DNA from: a virus
Length of the DNA stretch: 52,964 bases
IMG/VR virus record: IMGVR_UViG_3300037351_000019
Span: 1 to 52,964 of that record
Reading direction: 5' to 3' (one strand)
This document shows positions 39,299 through 46,181 of this stretch, in pieces. Each line of letters begins with the position of its first letter. The first letter of the stretch is position 1. The notes under the pieces are model-generated. The model did no database searches, was not told the origin of the DNA, and saw only the letters and a program-made list of their open reading frames with translations. The translations under genes and the position numbers were made by a program.

Positions 39299-40257
39299 GC
39301 GACGAGATCGTAGCGGGCCGCGTTGGCCCCCACAAGGAGAGCCACGAACCCCGACTCAAGGCTCGAGACTTCCTCGTCGGTGTAACCCCGGTCCAGGGGT
39401 TCCTTGAGTGGGATGGGACGAAGGGAATCGGTGAGCGTTGGGGGATGCTCGGCAATGACGTGTTCGGCGATTGTGGGCCCGCGGCGACGTCGCACAACAA
39501 CATGGCGAAAGCCGGTAATCCGAGCATTGGCGGTGATCTAGGACGACCGAAGTTCAATGGCGTCGAAGGAACGTACTTCGCCTACGGCATCGCCCAAGGT
39601 GAACCGGGACCGGAGCCTGACGAGGGCGTGGACAACGCGACGTGGTTGGGTTTCCTCTACAAAGAGGGAATCATCTACGGCTACGGGGAAGTGGACGATG
39701 AAGAGTTCGACTGGTTCGCTCAGTTGTTCGACGGTGCGATCGTCGGTCAAGGTCTTGACGGTCAGATTGCCTCAAATGACTTCAACGCCTCCCCGAGAAT
39801 CCCGTGGGACACGATGGACCAACCGGACGGCCATGACACCTTGACGATCATCACGCACGCTGACGGCTCGGGCGCTCTCGTTACCTGGGGAGCAGTACAG
39901 CCCTACACGGCGGCATACCGAAGGACGAACTGGCAGGACCGTTGGGTCATCTTCGACGCCGACGACCCGAACATCGACCATGCCAAACTACAAGCCGCAC
40001 TCGCTGACGTTCACGGAACCGTCACGCCTACCGCGTCTACTCCCGCCAAGGAATCATTCCTCGAAGAGGTTCTTGACAAGGTGCGCGCTGAGTTCAAGGG
40101 TTTCGAGGAATCCAAGACCTTCGAGGCCGCTGAGAAGCGCGTGAAGGAACTCGAACAGGGTCTGCACAAGGCGATGGGCTTGGCGCTCTCTCGCGAGTCG
40201 GAGACGGTCATCCTTGACGTGCTGAAGCAAATAGTCGCTGACTACATCCGAGTGTGA
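39295..40257 (+). CDS. Papain-like (C39/C1-type) cysteine peptidase-like protein
   Basis: Encodes 320 residues. LGNDVFGDCGPAATSHN (about residues 51-67) gives a candidate nucleophile Cys followed by a helix, and DGHDTLTIITHADGS (about 177-191) gives the His on a strand. This is the Cys...His order of papain-like peptidases. The last 90 residues are helical. Proteins with this 'GNDxxGDC' motif are common in phages of actinobacteria, where the substrate is unknown. It follows the holin-like gene and overlaps the next peptidase-like gene. Confidence 0.55.
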   Translation: MSDEIVAGRVGPHKESHEPRLKARDFLVGVTPVQGFLEWDGTKGIGERWGMLGNDVFGDCGPAATSHNNMAKAGNPSIGGDLGRPKFNGVEGTYFAYGIAQGEPGPEPDEGVDNATWLGFLYKEGIIYGYGEVDDEEFDWFAQLFDGAIVGQGLDGQIASNDFNASPRIPWDTMDQPDGHDTLTIITHADGSGALVTWGAVQPYTAAYRRTNWQDRWVIFDADDPNIDHAKLQAALADVHGTVTPTASTPAKESFLEEVLDKVRAEFKGFEESKTFEAAEKRVKELEQGLHKAMGLALSRESETVILDVLKQIVADYIRV

Positions 40258-40748
40258 TCGCCGGCGACATTGGGTTTGCTCGCACGACGGGTGTGATGGG
40301 TCGACTGATACGTTTCGGAGAACTACTCAAAGGCAAACCCGGTAGCGAGTGGAATCATCAGTTCATCGTCGACCGACAGATTGACGGAGAGTGGTACATC
40401 ATCCAAGCAACCATGAGGGGCGTCACGGATACGGCGAAACTCGCTGACGTAGCTCCGGGTGGAAAGTACGTCACGATGTCACCGCCGACCGAATGCGACC
40501 GCGCGAAGATTCTGGAGTTCAATCGCGCACAGGTTGGGGATAAATATTCATTCCTGACGATCCTCTCGATCGCCTTCGACATCCTGACGTGGAACTTCGT
40601 CCCAGCGTTCATGAACTCCTATCGTCAGTCGTGGGTCTGCTCGGGCTTGGTGAATGAATCCATGCGTTACGCAGGCTGGTTACATGAATACATAAACGTA
40701 TACTTAGTCACCCCCCAACAGGGCTTCAACGCTCTGAAACCCCAATGA
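40254..40748 (+). CDS. Permuted NlpC/P60 (YiiX-like) protein
   Basis: Encodes 164 residues from a GTG. The start GDIGFARTTGVMGRLIRF, then WNHQFIVDR with a His near residue 35, and a Cys in SWVCSGLVNESMR near 128, is the His-before-Cys order of permuted papain/NlpC proteins. These hydrolyse amide bonds in peptides or lipids. The last codons and stop lie inside the left arm of the 19-bp inverted repeat that bounds the Ro60 cassette. Confidence 0.65.
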   Translation: MIAGDIGFARTTGVMGRLIRFGELLKGKPGSEWNHQFIVDRQIDGEWYIIQATMRGVTDTAKLADVAPGGKYVTMSPPTECDRAKILEFNRAQVGDKYSFLTILSIAFDILTWNFVPAFMNSYRQSWVCSGLVNESMRYAGWLHEYINVYLVTPQQGFNALKPQ

Positions 40749-40760
40749 TTTAGCGGGTTT
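40742..40760. repeat. 19-bp inverted repeat, left arm of the Ro60/Y RNA cassette
   Basis: CCAATGATTTAGCGGGTTT is the exact reverse complement of 42846-42864. The pairing stops at both ends of the arm. It includes the stop codon of the preceding gene. The two arms enclose 2.1 kb that contains only the Y RNA array and the Ro60 gene. Confidence 0.85.
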
Positions 40761-40766
40761 GGAGAT

Positions 40767-40800
40767 TTGTCACACAAACCGTAAACGGATGATGTATGAT
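40767..40800 (+). promoter_or_regulatory. Promoter of the Y RNA array (element 5) with TTGTCACACA site
   Basis: TATGAT at 40795-40800 in the shared context TGTATGAT is a -10 box. Transcription would start at about 40806, at the 5' end of the first predicted RNA stem. A perfect TTGTCACACA (40767-40776) covers the -35 region, and GATGA/TCATC arms (40788-40805) flank the -10 box. The protein that binds the small terminase region may therefore also act here. Confidence 0.65.
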
Positions 40801-40804
40801 TCAT

Positions 40805-40886
40805 CTCAGTTGTAAACGGGCCGGACGCTTAAGGGTTATCTTGATAATATCTCCCTCGGCGAACAACTCGTCTGTTTAGTTCTGAG
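40805..40886 (+). ncRNA. Y RNA-like RNA 1
   Basis: About 82 bases. The outer stem is CTCAG (40805-40809) with CTGAG (40882-40886) and TAAAC (40813-40817) with GTTTA (40874-40878), separated by a 3x3 loop. Inside lies a conserved GGGCCGG (40818-40824), an inner hairpin (40827-40860, with GGG/CCC and TTAT/ATAA around a CTTG loop) and GAACAACTCGTCT on the 3' side. The order 'GGGYCGG, hairpin, AACACTCRTCT-like' is shared with the next two RNAs. No tRNA-like part is present. Confidence 0.75.
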
Positions 40887-40892
40887 AAGTGA

Positions 40893-40963
40893 AGATGGGT
40901 CGGCTGCTTGACGGTTATCAACTGCTAATTGAAAAAATACCGTTGGCAAACACTCATCCATCT
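40893..40963 (+). ncRNA. Y RNA-like RNA 2
   Basis: About 71 bases. The outer stem is AGATGG (40893-40898) with CCATCT (40958-40963). Inside: GGGTCGGC (40897-40904), a 9-bp stem with one bulge (40906-40915 with 40939-40947) capped by CAA/TTG, then AAACACTCATC (40948-40958). The last motif is identical to 41096-41106 in RNA 3. Only 6 bases separate it from RNA 1 and 10 from RNA 3. Confidence 0.75.
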
Positions 40964-40973
40964 GAACTCTCAA

Positions 40974-41119
40974 GATGTGAAATGCGGGTCGGCTTCAAAG
41001 GGTTATCCATCTTAAGGAAGAGGTCGCTGGTTCGAGTCCAGTCAGCCGCGCAAGTGGTTGTAGCTCAGTTGGTTAGAGCGCTTAATCCCCTTTGGAAACA
41101 CTCATCTGCACTGCACATC
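40974..41119 (+). ncRNA. Y RNA-like RNA 3 with a permuted tRNA-like domain
   Basis: About 146 bases. The outer stem is GATGTG (40974-40979) with CACATC (41114-41119). The shared module follows: GGGTCGGC (40986-40993), 9-bp stem 40994-41002 with 41088-41096, then AACACTCATCT. The distal part mimics tRNA in permuted order. A 5-bp anticodon-like stem joins 41012-41016 to 41081-41085. The T-arm (41026-41042, loop TTCGAGT) leads to a 7-bp acceptor-like stem (41043-41049 with 41054-41060) closed by a GCAA tetraloop. TA (41061-41062) and a D-arm follow (41063-41079, GCTC/GAGC with GG in the loop). Bacterial Y RNAs near Ro60 genes are known to carry such tRNA mimics. Confidence 0.88.
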
Positions 41120-41129
41120 GTTCTGATCA

Positions 41130-41153
41130 GTCGGGGCTCGTCAAACCCACGAC
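41130..41153 (+). other. Hairpin between the Y RNA array and the Ro60 gene
   Basis: GTCGGGG (41130-41136) pairs with CCC (41146-41148) and CGAC (41150-41153), with one bulged A and a 9-base loop. It ends just before the ribosome-binding site of the Ro60 gene. It could act as a partial terminator, a processing site or a translation control element. Confidence 0.6.
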
Positions 41154-41168
41154 ATGAAAGGAACACCG

Positions 41169-42761
41169 ATGACGAATTACCTGAAGCACATCACCGAGAC
41201 ACCGCAGACCGAAGCAATCCCCGGCCGAGAAGACGCGATGAAGTTGAACCACGCTGGCGGCTACTCATTCCAAGTCGACGACTGGGCGCGTCTCAATCGC
41301 TTCCTGATCCTCGGAACTGAAGGCGGCACGTACTACGTCGGTGAAGGAAAACTGACGCGCGAGAATGCCGGCGTCGTCTTGCGTTGCATAAAGCAGGACG
41401 GTATTCGCGTCGTGAATCGAATCGTCGAAGTCTCGGACCAGGGACTTGCGCCGAAGAATGACCCCGCAATCTTCGCTCTTGCGTTGTGTGCGAAGAACGG
41501 CGACGACGCAACTCGTTCACTGGCCTACAGATCAGTTCCGAAGGTCTGTCGAATCGGGACGCACTTGTTCCAGTTTGCGGAGTGCATCAACGAACTCGGC
41601 GGATGGGGTCGCGGCGCGCGTAAGGCTGTCGCTTCGTGGTACACGGAGAGGGAGCCCGAGAAGTTGGCCTACCAGTTGGTGAAGTACCGCCAGCGCAACG
41701 GGTGGTCACATCGGGACTTGCTTCGACTCTCGCATCCGAAGGCCACCGACGACGATCACGCGCTGTTGCTTCGCTACGCTGCCGGCAAGATCGAAGGTGC
41801 CACAGGTGGAGAGTTACCCAACATCATCACCGCCTACGAGTTTGCCAAGACCGCAACCATTGCTCAGACGGTGAGCCTCATAGAGGACTTCGACATGCCT
41901 CGCGAGTGCGTGAACACGGAATACCTGAACGACCCGAAGGTTCTCGAGGCGTTGCTTCAGAACATGCCGACGACCGCGCTCATCCGCAATCTCGGCAACC
42001 TCACGAAGGCCGGTGTCTTGACACCGTTCTCAGATGGAACGAAGCGAGCTATTGAACTACTCACCAACGCCGAGTCAATCCAAAAGTCTCGCGTTCACCC
42101 AATGGCGATCTATCTCGCGATGATTACCTACGGCTCGGGCCACGGTGATCGAGGACGGGGAGAATGGACGCCGGTGCAAGAGGTCATGGGGGCGCTTGAC
42201 AACGCCTTCTACGCTTCCATGCCGAACGTCGTCCCGAGCGGTAAGCGAGTGCTGTTCGCTCTTGATACCTCGGGTTCGATGGGCGGTGGGTACGGAACTG
42301 GCCGAGGGTACGACGCTCCCATCGCCAAGGCCGCAGCGATGGCGCTCATTGCAGCCAAGACCGAACCTCGCAGCATGATCATCGGCGTTGACACCGGAGT
42401 CCAGCAGGTCGGGATTCATCCGAACATGCGACTCGATGACGCCATCAAAGAGGCCGGTCGTCACGGTGGCGGCGGGACGTATCTCTCGTTGCCGTATCGC
42501 GCACTCATGGCTCAGAAGTACGACGTTGATGGGGTAGTTGTCTACACCGACTGCGAGACGTGGGCCGGTCGTGGTCATCCCTCACAGGCGTTGAATGAGT
42601 ACCGACGTTCCGTTGGTCACGAAGTCAGAAACGTCATCGCGTCAATGACGGCGACGAGCCATTCGGTCGGTGACGTGGAAGACCCGTTGACGTTGCAGTG
42701 TGTGGGCTTAGACGCGAGTCTCCCGCAGACGATAAGCCAGTTCATCGGCGGTCAATTCTGA
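41169..42761 (+). CDS. rsr: Ro60 ortholog (TROVE plus von Willebrand A domain)
   Basis: Encodes 530 residues. The ATG at 41169 is chosen because GAAAGGAA lies 5 bases upstream; an ATG at 41154 lies before that site. Residues about 1-350 are the helical TROVE ring (NHAGGYSFQVDDWARLNRFL, QLVKYRQRNGWSHRDLLRLS). Residues about 355-530 are the von Willebrand A domain with MIDAS residues DTSGSM (366-371), T437 and D461 in YTDCETW. Ro60 rings bind Y RNA on the outside and misfolded RNA ends in the hole. In Deinococcus, Y RNA tethers Ro60 to polynucleotide phosphorylase. Three Y RNA-like RNAs are encoded directly upstream. Confidence 0.93.
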   Translation: MTNYLKHITETPQTEAIPGREDAMKLNHAGGYSFQVDDWARLNRFLILGTEGGTYYVGEGKLTRENAGVVLRCIKQDGIRVVNRIVEVSDQGLAPKNDPAIFALALCAKNGDDATRSLAYRSVPKVCRIGTHLFQFAECINELGGWGRGARKAVASWYTEREPEKLAYQLVKYRQRNGWSHRDLLRLSHPKATDDDHALLLRYAAGKIEGATGGELPNIITAYEFAKTATIAQTVSLIEDFDMPRECVNTEYLNDPKVLEALLQNMPTTALIRNLGNLTKAGVLTPFSDGTKRAIELLTNAESIQKSRVHPMAIYLAMITYGSGHGDRGRGEWTPVQEVMGALDNAFYASMPNVVPSGKRVLFALDTSGSMGGGYGTGRGYDAPIAKAAAMALIAAKTEPRSMIIGVDTGVQQVGIHPNMRLDDAIKEAGRHGGGGTYLSLPYRALMAQKYDVDGVVVYTDCETWAGRGHPSQALNEYRRSVGHEVRNVIASMTATSHSVGDVEDPLTLQCVGLDASLPQTISQFIGGQF

Positions 42762-42790
42762 TAGGGTAGTCGCATCGCCTTCGGGTGGTA

Positions 42791-42837
42791 ACTTCCCCTC
42801 CAGGAAGTGATGAAGCGGGGTCTTCGGGGCCCCGTTT
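42791..42837 (+). terminator. Double-hairpin terminator after the Ro60 gene
   Basis: A first 6-bp hairpin (ACTTCC 42791-42796 with GGAAGT 42803-42808) is followed by a GC-rich stem (42816-42822 with 42828-42834, loop TTCGG) and TTT. It ends the Ro60 transcript just before the right arm of the inverted repeat. Confidence 0.8.
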
Positions 42838-42845
42838 CGTCGCGT

Positions 42846-42864
42846 AAACCCGCTAAATCATTGG
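42846..42864. repeat. 19-bp inverted repeat, right arm of the Ro60/Y RNA cassette
   Basis: AAACCCGCTAAATCATTGG, the exact reverse complement of 40742-40760. It lies 9 bases after the terminator and 37 bases before promoter element 3. No transposase, recombinase or target duplication was found beside either arm. Confidence 0.85.
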
Positions 42865-42901
42865 ACTTTCGGGCCGTGTCACAGTTCAAGACTAGATTAT
42901 T

Positions 42902-42917
42902 GTATGATTAAACATAC
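42902..42917 (+). promoter_or_regulatory. TGTATGAT promoter/operator element 3
   Basis: GTATGATTAAACATAC, a 5-6-5 dyad holding the -10 box TATGAT (42903-42908). The leader continues to CTGGAGAGG and the ATG at 42950, the same ribosome-binding site context as element 4. It starts the replication operon. Confidence 0.72.
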
Positions 42918-42949
42918 GTTCAAACTGAGCGTACCTGGAGAGGAAAAGT

Positions 42950-43111
42950 ATGACTGAACATGGACTGAACGGCTGTGAGCGCGAGATCTACGAACTCAGG
43001 CGCGAACTGCGTAACGAGCGTCAGGTCTCCGCTGAATCATCGGCGCGACTGAACGCCATCATCGAGCAGTGTGAGGCGACCATCGCTGAGTTGCGGGCGG
43101 TGAAGGTATGA
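42950..43111 (+). CDS. Small coiled-coil protein (53 residues)
   Basis: GGAGAGG precedes the ATG. Nearly the whole product is one charged helix with heptads (REIYELRRELRNERQ, SARLNAIIEQCEATIAELR). It overlaps the nuclease gene by ATGA, so the two are co-translated. The function is unknown. Confidence 0.6.
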   Translation: MTEHGLNGCEREIYELRRELRNERQVSAESSARLNAIIEQCEATIAELRAVKV

Positions 43112-43962
43112 CGAACCCGTCGATATTTCTCGGTGAGGTCGACGCCAAACCGCAAGACGAGGATCTTCGTTTCTACTCGGTGACGACGCTGATCGGTCTT
43201 GACAAGCCGGCCCTGCTGTACTGGGCCGCTGAACAGACCGCCGAACTCGCGGTGCACGTTGCGTCATCACTTCCCCGACGAATCAAAGAGGAAGGACGCG
43301 ACGCCGTTGTCAAGTGGTTGCGTGACGCACGCTTCCGACCACAGAAAGGAATGGTGTCGGCGGCTGAACTCGGCACTCAGGTCCACGAGGCCGTTGAACA
43401 GTACGCACTCACTGGAATCCGTCCAGACGTCGAGAACCCCGAGGTACTTCCATTCCTTGACCGCTTCGATGAGTGGGCGCAGATTTGGCAGCCCGAGTAC
43501 ATTGCGGCCGAGGCAGCGGTCTACAACAAGACCTACGGCTACGCCGGGACTCTGGACAACCTCATGAAGGTCCAGGGAATGACGGTGATCTCAGACACGA
43601 AGACATCGCGCAAAGCCGTTGGGTCTGACGGCAAGCCAACGGGACCGTACCCCGAGGCGGCGTTGCAACTGTCGGCCTATCGCTACGCCGAACTCATTGC
43701 AACATGGCGAGCGCGTCGGTTCGAGAAGTACCGACGTCGCTACTACCTTTTGAACACCGACGAGGAAGAACTCGGCGTGAAGATGCCACAGGTCGACGGG
43801 GCGGTCGTGTTGCACCTGACACCTGAGCACGCGACACTACACCCAGTCAAGGCCGACGAAGAGGTATTCGAGAAGTTTCTTCATTGCATAGAAATCTTCG
43901 ACTGGGCAAATGGCCTAGCGAAACAGGTCATCGGCGAACCCATGATCAGAAGGGCGGTATGA
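43108..43962 (+). CDS. Cas4/RecB-like PD-(D/E)XK exonuclease
   Basis: Encodes 284 residues. An N-terminal helical region includes AELGTQVHEAVEQYAL, the His-containing motif of RecB-type nucleases. The core then shows GTLDNLM (Asp), ISDTKTSRKA (D-x-K) and PEAALQLSAYRYAE (Gln/Tyr motif), the full RecB/Cas4 signature. No Cys cluster for an iron-sulfur site is visible. These nucleases trim DNA ends in recombination or replication. It is followed after one base by the Gp3-like gene, a pairing often seen in actinophages. Confidence 0.8.
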   Translation: MTNPSIFLGEVDAKPQDEDLRFYSVTTLIGLDKPALLYWAAEQTAELAVHVASSLPRRIKEEGRDAVVKWLRDARFRPQKGMVSAAELGTQVHEAVEQYALTGIRPDVENPEVLPFLDRFDEWAQIWQPEYIAAEAAVYNKTYGYAGTLDNLMKVQGMTVISDTKTSRKAVGSDGKPTGPYPEAALQLSAYRYAELIATWRARRFEKYRRRYYLLNTDEEELGVKMPQVDGAVVLHLTPEHATLHPVKADEEVFEKFLHCIEIFDWANGLAKQVIGEPMIRRAV

Positions 43963-43963
43963 A

Positions 43964-45250
43964 ATGCCAATCATTGACATCCAGCGAAGGCTCGCGCAGA
44001 CGGGCCGTATTCGAATCGGCGAAGTCGTCCACGCAACGAACGCTCAGGGGAAGGCGTACACGCGACCGAAGAAGTCTGAGACGTTCCGGCTCACTTCATC
44101 TAGTGAATCGGCGATCATCTCCGTCGCCAAGAAGTACGGAGGCAACCCGCAGATTTGGGAGGACGCGCCGGCCGGTCGGCAGTGGGAAGTGATGACCGAA
44201 TCGATGGTCCTCGACATCCTGATTCCGCCTGAGTCCATGAGCTTCAGTCAGTACTACGAACTCTGGTCGGGCGGTGGTTGTCAGCGTCGGTGCAACGGAG
44301 CCTTCCAAGTTCCGAGCGAAGAGGACTGCGTCTGTGATCCCAACAACCGAGAGTGCAAGCCTCACACTCGCCTCAGTGTCATGTTGGCTGACCTACCTGG
44401 TGCGGGACTGTGGCGACTCGATACGCAAGGGTGGAACGCCGCCAATGAGATAAGCGGAGCGTTCGAACTCGCGACCTTGATCTCCAAGGCGCGAGGAATC
44501 TCAATCCTCCCCGGCGTCCTTCGGTTGGACCAGCGCGAGACGAAGCGACCTGACGCGACTGGAAAACCCGTCACGAGGAAGTTCGCGGTTCCGGTCATCG
44601 ACTTTGACCTTGACCTTGCGGCACTTGCTAGGGGCACACAGGTAGCCATCTCGAGCCCCATCACGCCGATTTCGGACGACGGTGAGCCTCTGAGTGTTGC
44701 CGAGCAACTTGAACGTGTGAATACCCCCGTGGAGAAGCCCAAGCGCTCAAACGCCGCCGAGCCGATCAAGCCGACCGGAATCGCACCCCGAGCGCGTGGC
44801 GTGGTCCATGAGGACGATGAGCCCGTCAGTTCCGCCAAGTCACCATTCGACGCGGCGTTCGGGATGCTGGTCGACGAGGAACAAGTCGAAGCTCGCTCCA
44901 AGTTCATCGCGGCGAAACTCTCCTTACCGACGTCATCATGGAACGCCGAACAGACGGAGAGAGGACTGGCGATCGTTCACGAAATCCTCAACGCGACGAC
45001 GACAGACTCTAACCCTCAAGTACAGGTTGAGACTGTTAAACCCGACGCAATCATCCCGCCAAAGGCATCCAAGAACAAGATCACCCAACTCAATATCCGC
45101 TTCCAAGAGGCAGGGTTCAAGGACCGCCAAGTCATCCACGACTACGCGGCCAAGTCCATCTTCGAGGCCGAGGTTTTGAGCCTGAACGACCTCACGACGG
45201 CCCAGGCGAACCAGGTCATCGCGCAACTTGCAAGTGACTTTCCGGAGTAG
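43964..45250 (+). CDS. Gp3-like protein (recombination directionality factor family)
   Basis: Encodes 428 residues. The start RIRIGEVVHATNAQGKAY, the central SFSQYYELWSGGGCQRRC with a Cys-rich segment (CVCDPNNREC, likely zinc) and RLDTQGWNAANE match the phiC31 gp3 family. phiC31 gp3 controls the direction of a serine integrase, but this window has no integrase. The family is widespread in lytic actinophages, where it probably has another DNA role. The C-terminal 170 residues hold a linker and a helical domain (KASKNKITQLNIRFQEAGF) seen in DNA-binding proteins. It follows a Cas4-like nuclease. Confidence 0.75.
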   Translation: MPIIDIQRRLAQTGRIRIGEVVHATNAQGKAYTRPKKSETFRLTSSSESAIISVAKKYGGNPQIWEDAPAGRQWEVMTESMVLDILIPPESMSFSQYYELWSGGGCQRRCNGAFQVPSEEDCVCDPNNRECKPHTRLSVMLADLPGAGLWRLDTQGWNAANEISGAFELATLISKARGISILPGVLRLDQRETKRPDATGKPVTRKFAVPVIDFDLDLAALARGTQVAISSPITPISDDGEPLSVAEQLERVNTPVEKPKRSNAAEPIKPTGIAPRARGVVHEDDEPVSSAKSPFDAAFGMLVDEEQVEARSKFIAAKLSLPTSSWNAEQTERGLAIVHEILNATTTDSNPQVQVETVKPDAIIPPKASKNKITQLNIRFQEAGFKDRQVIHDYAAKSIFEAEVLSLNDLTTAQANQVIAQLASDFPE

Positions 45251-45271
45251 TACGTTCAAGTTCCAACTAAA

Positions 45272-45313
45272 AACGAATCGCCCCCGGGAGATTGATTCCG
45301 GAGGCGATTCGTT
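45272..45313 (+). terminator. Strong hairpin after the Gp3-like gene
   Basis: AACGAATCGCC (45272-45282) and GGCGATTCGTT (45303-45313) make a perfect 11-bp stem, with possible CCGG/CCGG pairing in the loop. It lies 21 bases after the stop. No T-run follows, so it may be an attenuator or an RNA-stability element between operon halves. Confidence 0.65.
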
Positions 45314-45342
45314 GAAGACCCAGCCACTACGAAAGGTCAACC

Positions 45343-45384
45343 GTGAGCATAAGCGATGTGTGTTACAAAGTCAACGCGCCATGA
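45343..45384 (+). CDS. 13-residue leader ORF before the replisome gene (tentative)
   Basis: GAAAGG lies 6 bases before this GTG, whereas the ATG of the replication gene (45381) has no ribosome-binding site of its own. The mini-ORF ends in TGA that overlaps that ATG (ATGA). It could therefore deliver ribosomes to the initiator gene by coupling. Support is only positional. Confidence 0.4.
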   Translation: MSISDVCYKVNAP

Positions 45385-46181
45385 TAATCCGCACGCCGGA
45401 ACGTGAACGATACCTTGTCATGTCCAAGGTCGGCCTCGAGGACGTACGCCTGTCGTGGAAGGCTAAAGGACTGCTGGCCTATCTTCTTTCGAAGCCCGAC
45501 AACTGGAACGTGATCGTCGCTCATCTAGTGACCCAATCACCCGAAGGAAAGGCGTCGGTCATGGGCGGCCTGAGTGAACTCGAAAAGCTCGGCTACATCC
45601 GCAGGACCAAGAAGCGCCGCGACGGTGAGAGGTTCGACGGAATCGACTCCGAAGTGTTCGAAGAGCCTATTTTCCCTGATAAAACCGCAAGCCGATTTTC
45701 CGCTCACGGAAATTCGGTAAACGGAAAATCGGACACTAATGAAGAATTACCTTTAATGAATAATGAAGAGAATGAATCCTGTTCAGATTCAATAATTGAG
45801 TCCGCCTTCGAAGAGACCTGGAAGCACTATCCGAAGAAGAAGGGCCGCGGCGAGGCGCTCAAATCTTTCACGGCCACGGTCAGGGCAAAACGCGGAACCC
45901 TTGAGCAACTCATGGACGCCACGATCAACTACGCGTTCTCGAGAGTTGGTCAGGATGATCAGTACACGGTCTACGGCAAGAGATTCTTCGGTCCTGGAAA
46001 TTATTGGCGCGACTTCGCACTCGCACCGATCGGCGCAACCCTCAACGACCGCGCCGACATATCCCGACAGATCCAAGACGACACCGACTGGCAAGCCGAA
46101 CTCGAGCGCCGCCACGCCGAAAGCACCCCGGCCCCCAAAGGTTTCGCCAATTCAATTCGATCAATGAAGAGAGAGACATGA
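45381..46181 (+). CDS. Replisome organiser / replication initiator (winged helix)
   Basis: Encodes 266 residues; the start at 45381 rests on overlap with the leader ORF and on the family N-terminus. Residues 15-85 are a winged helix (LSWKAKGLLAYLLSKPDNW, SVMGGLSELEKLGYIRR) as in phage replisome organisers. Residues about 100-140 are a polar linker whose DNA contains three iteron-like repeats and an AT-rich stretch. The C-terminal part (ESAFEETWKHYPKKKGRGEA, YGKRFFGPGNYWRDF) resembles domains that recruit the helicase. The arrangement mirrors lambda O, with the origin inside its own initiator gene. Confidence 0.75.
   Translation: MIIRTPERERYLVMSKVGLEDVRLSWKAKGLLAYLLSKPDNWNVIVAHLVTQSPEGKASVMGGLSELEKLGYIRRTKKRRDGERFDGIDSEVFEEPIFPDKTASRFSAHGNSVNGKSDTNEELPLMNNEENESCSDSIIESAFEETWKHYPKKKGRGEALKSFTATVRAKRGTLEQLMDATINYAFSRVGQDDQYTVYGKRFFGPGNYWRDFALAPIGATLNDRADISRQIQDDTDWQAELERRHAESTPAPKGFANSIRSMKRET
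45692..45800 (+). other. Candidate replication origin (three iterons plus AT-rich stretch)
   Basis: Three copies of an 11-mer lie 15 bases apart: 45692-45702 (CCGATTTTCCG, reversed), 45707-45717 (CGGAAATTCGG) and 45722-45732 (CGGAAAATCGG). The first and third form a perfect inverted repeat. Immediately after comes a strongly A/T-rich segment (about 45733-45800) in an otherwise GC-rich genome. Both lie in the linker coding region of the replisome organiser. Iterons beside a melting region inside the initiator gene are the known design of lambdoid origins. Confidence 0.65.

Noticed and set aside
41026-41080. A tRNA 3' end followed directly by a tRNA 5' end
   Set aside because: No complete tRNA can be folded in normal order on either side. 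The T-arm and D-arm are instead joined by a 7-bp acceptor-like stem with a GCAA loop, as expected for a tRNA-like Y RNA.
40742-42864. Inverted repeats read as transposon ends
   Set aside because: No transposase, recombinase or flanking target duplication is present, so only a cassette boundary or regulatory role is suggested.
43964-45250. Evidence for a temperate lifestyle from the directionality-factor-like gene
   Set aside because: No integrase, excisionase pair, attachment site or clear lysogeny repressor was found; the family is also common in lytic phages.
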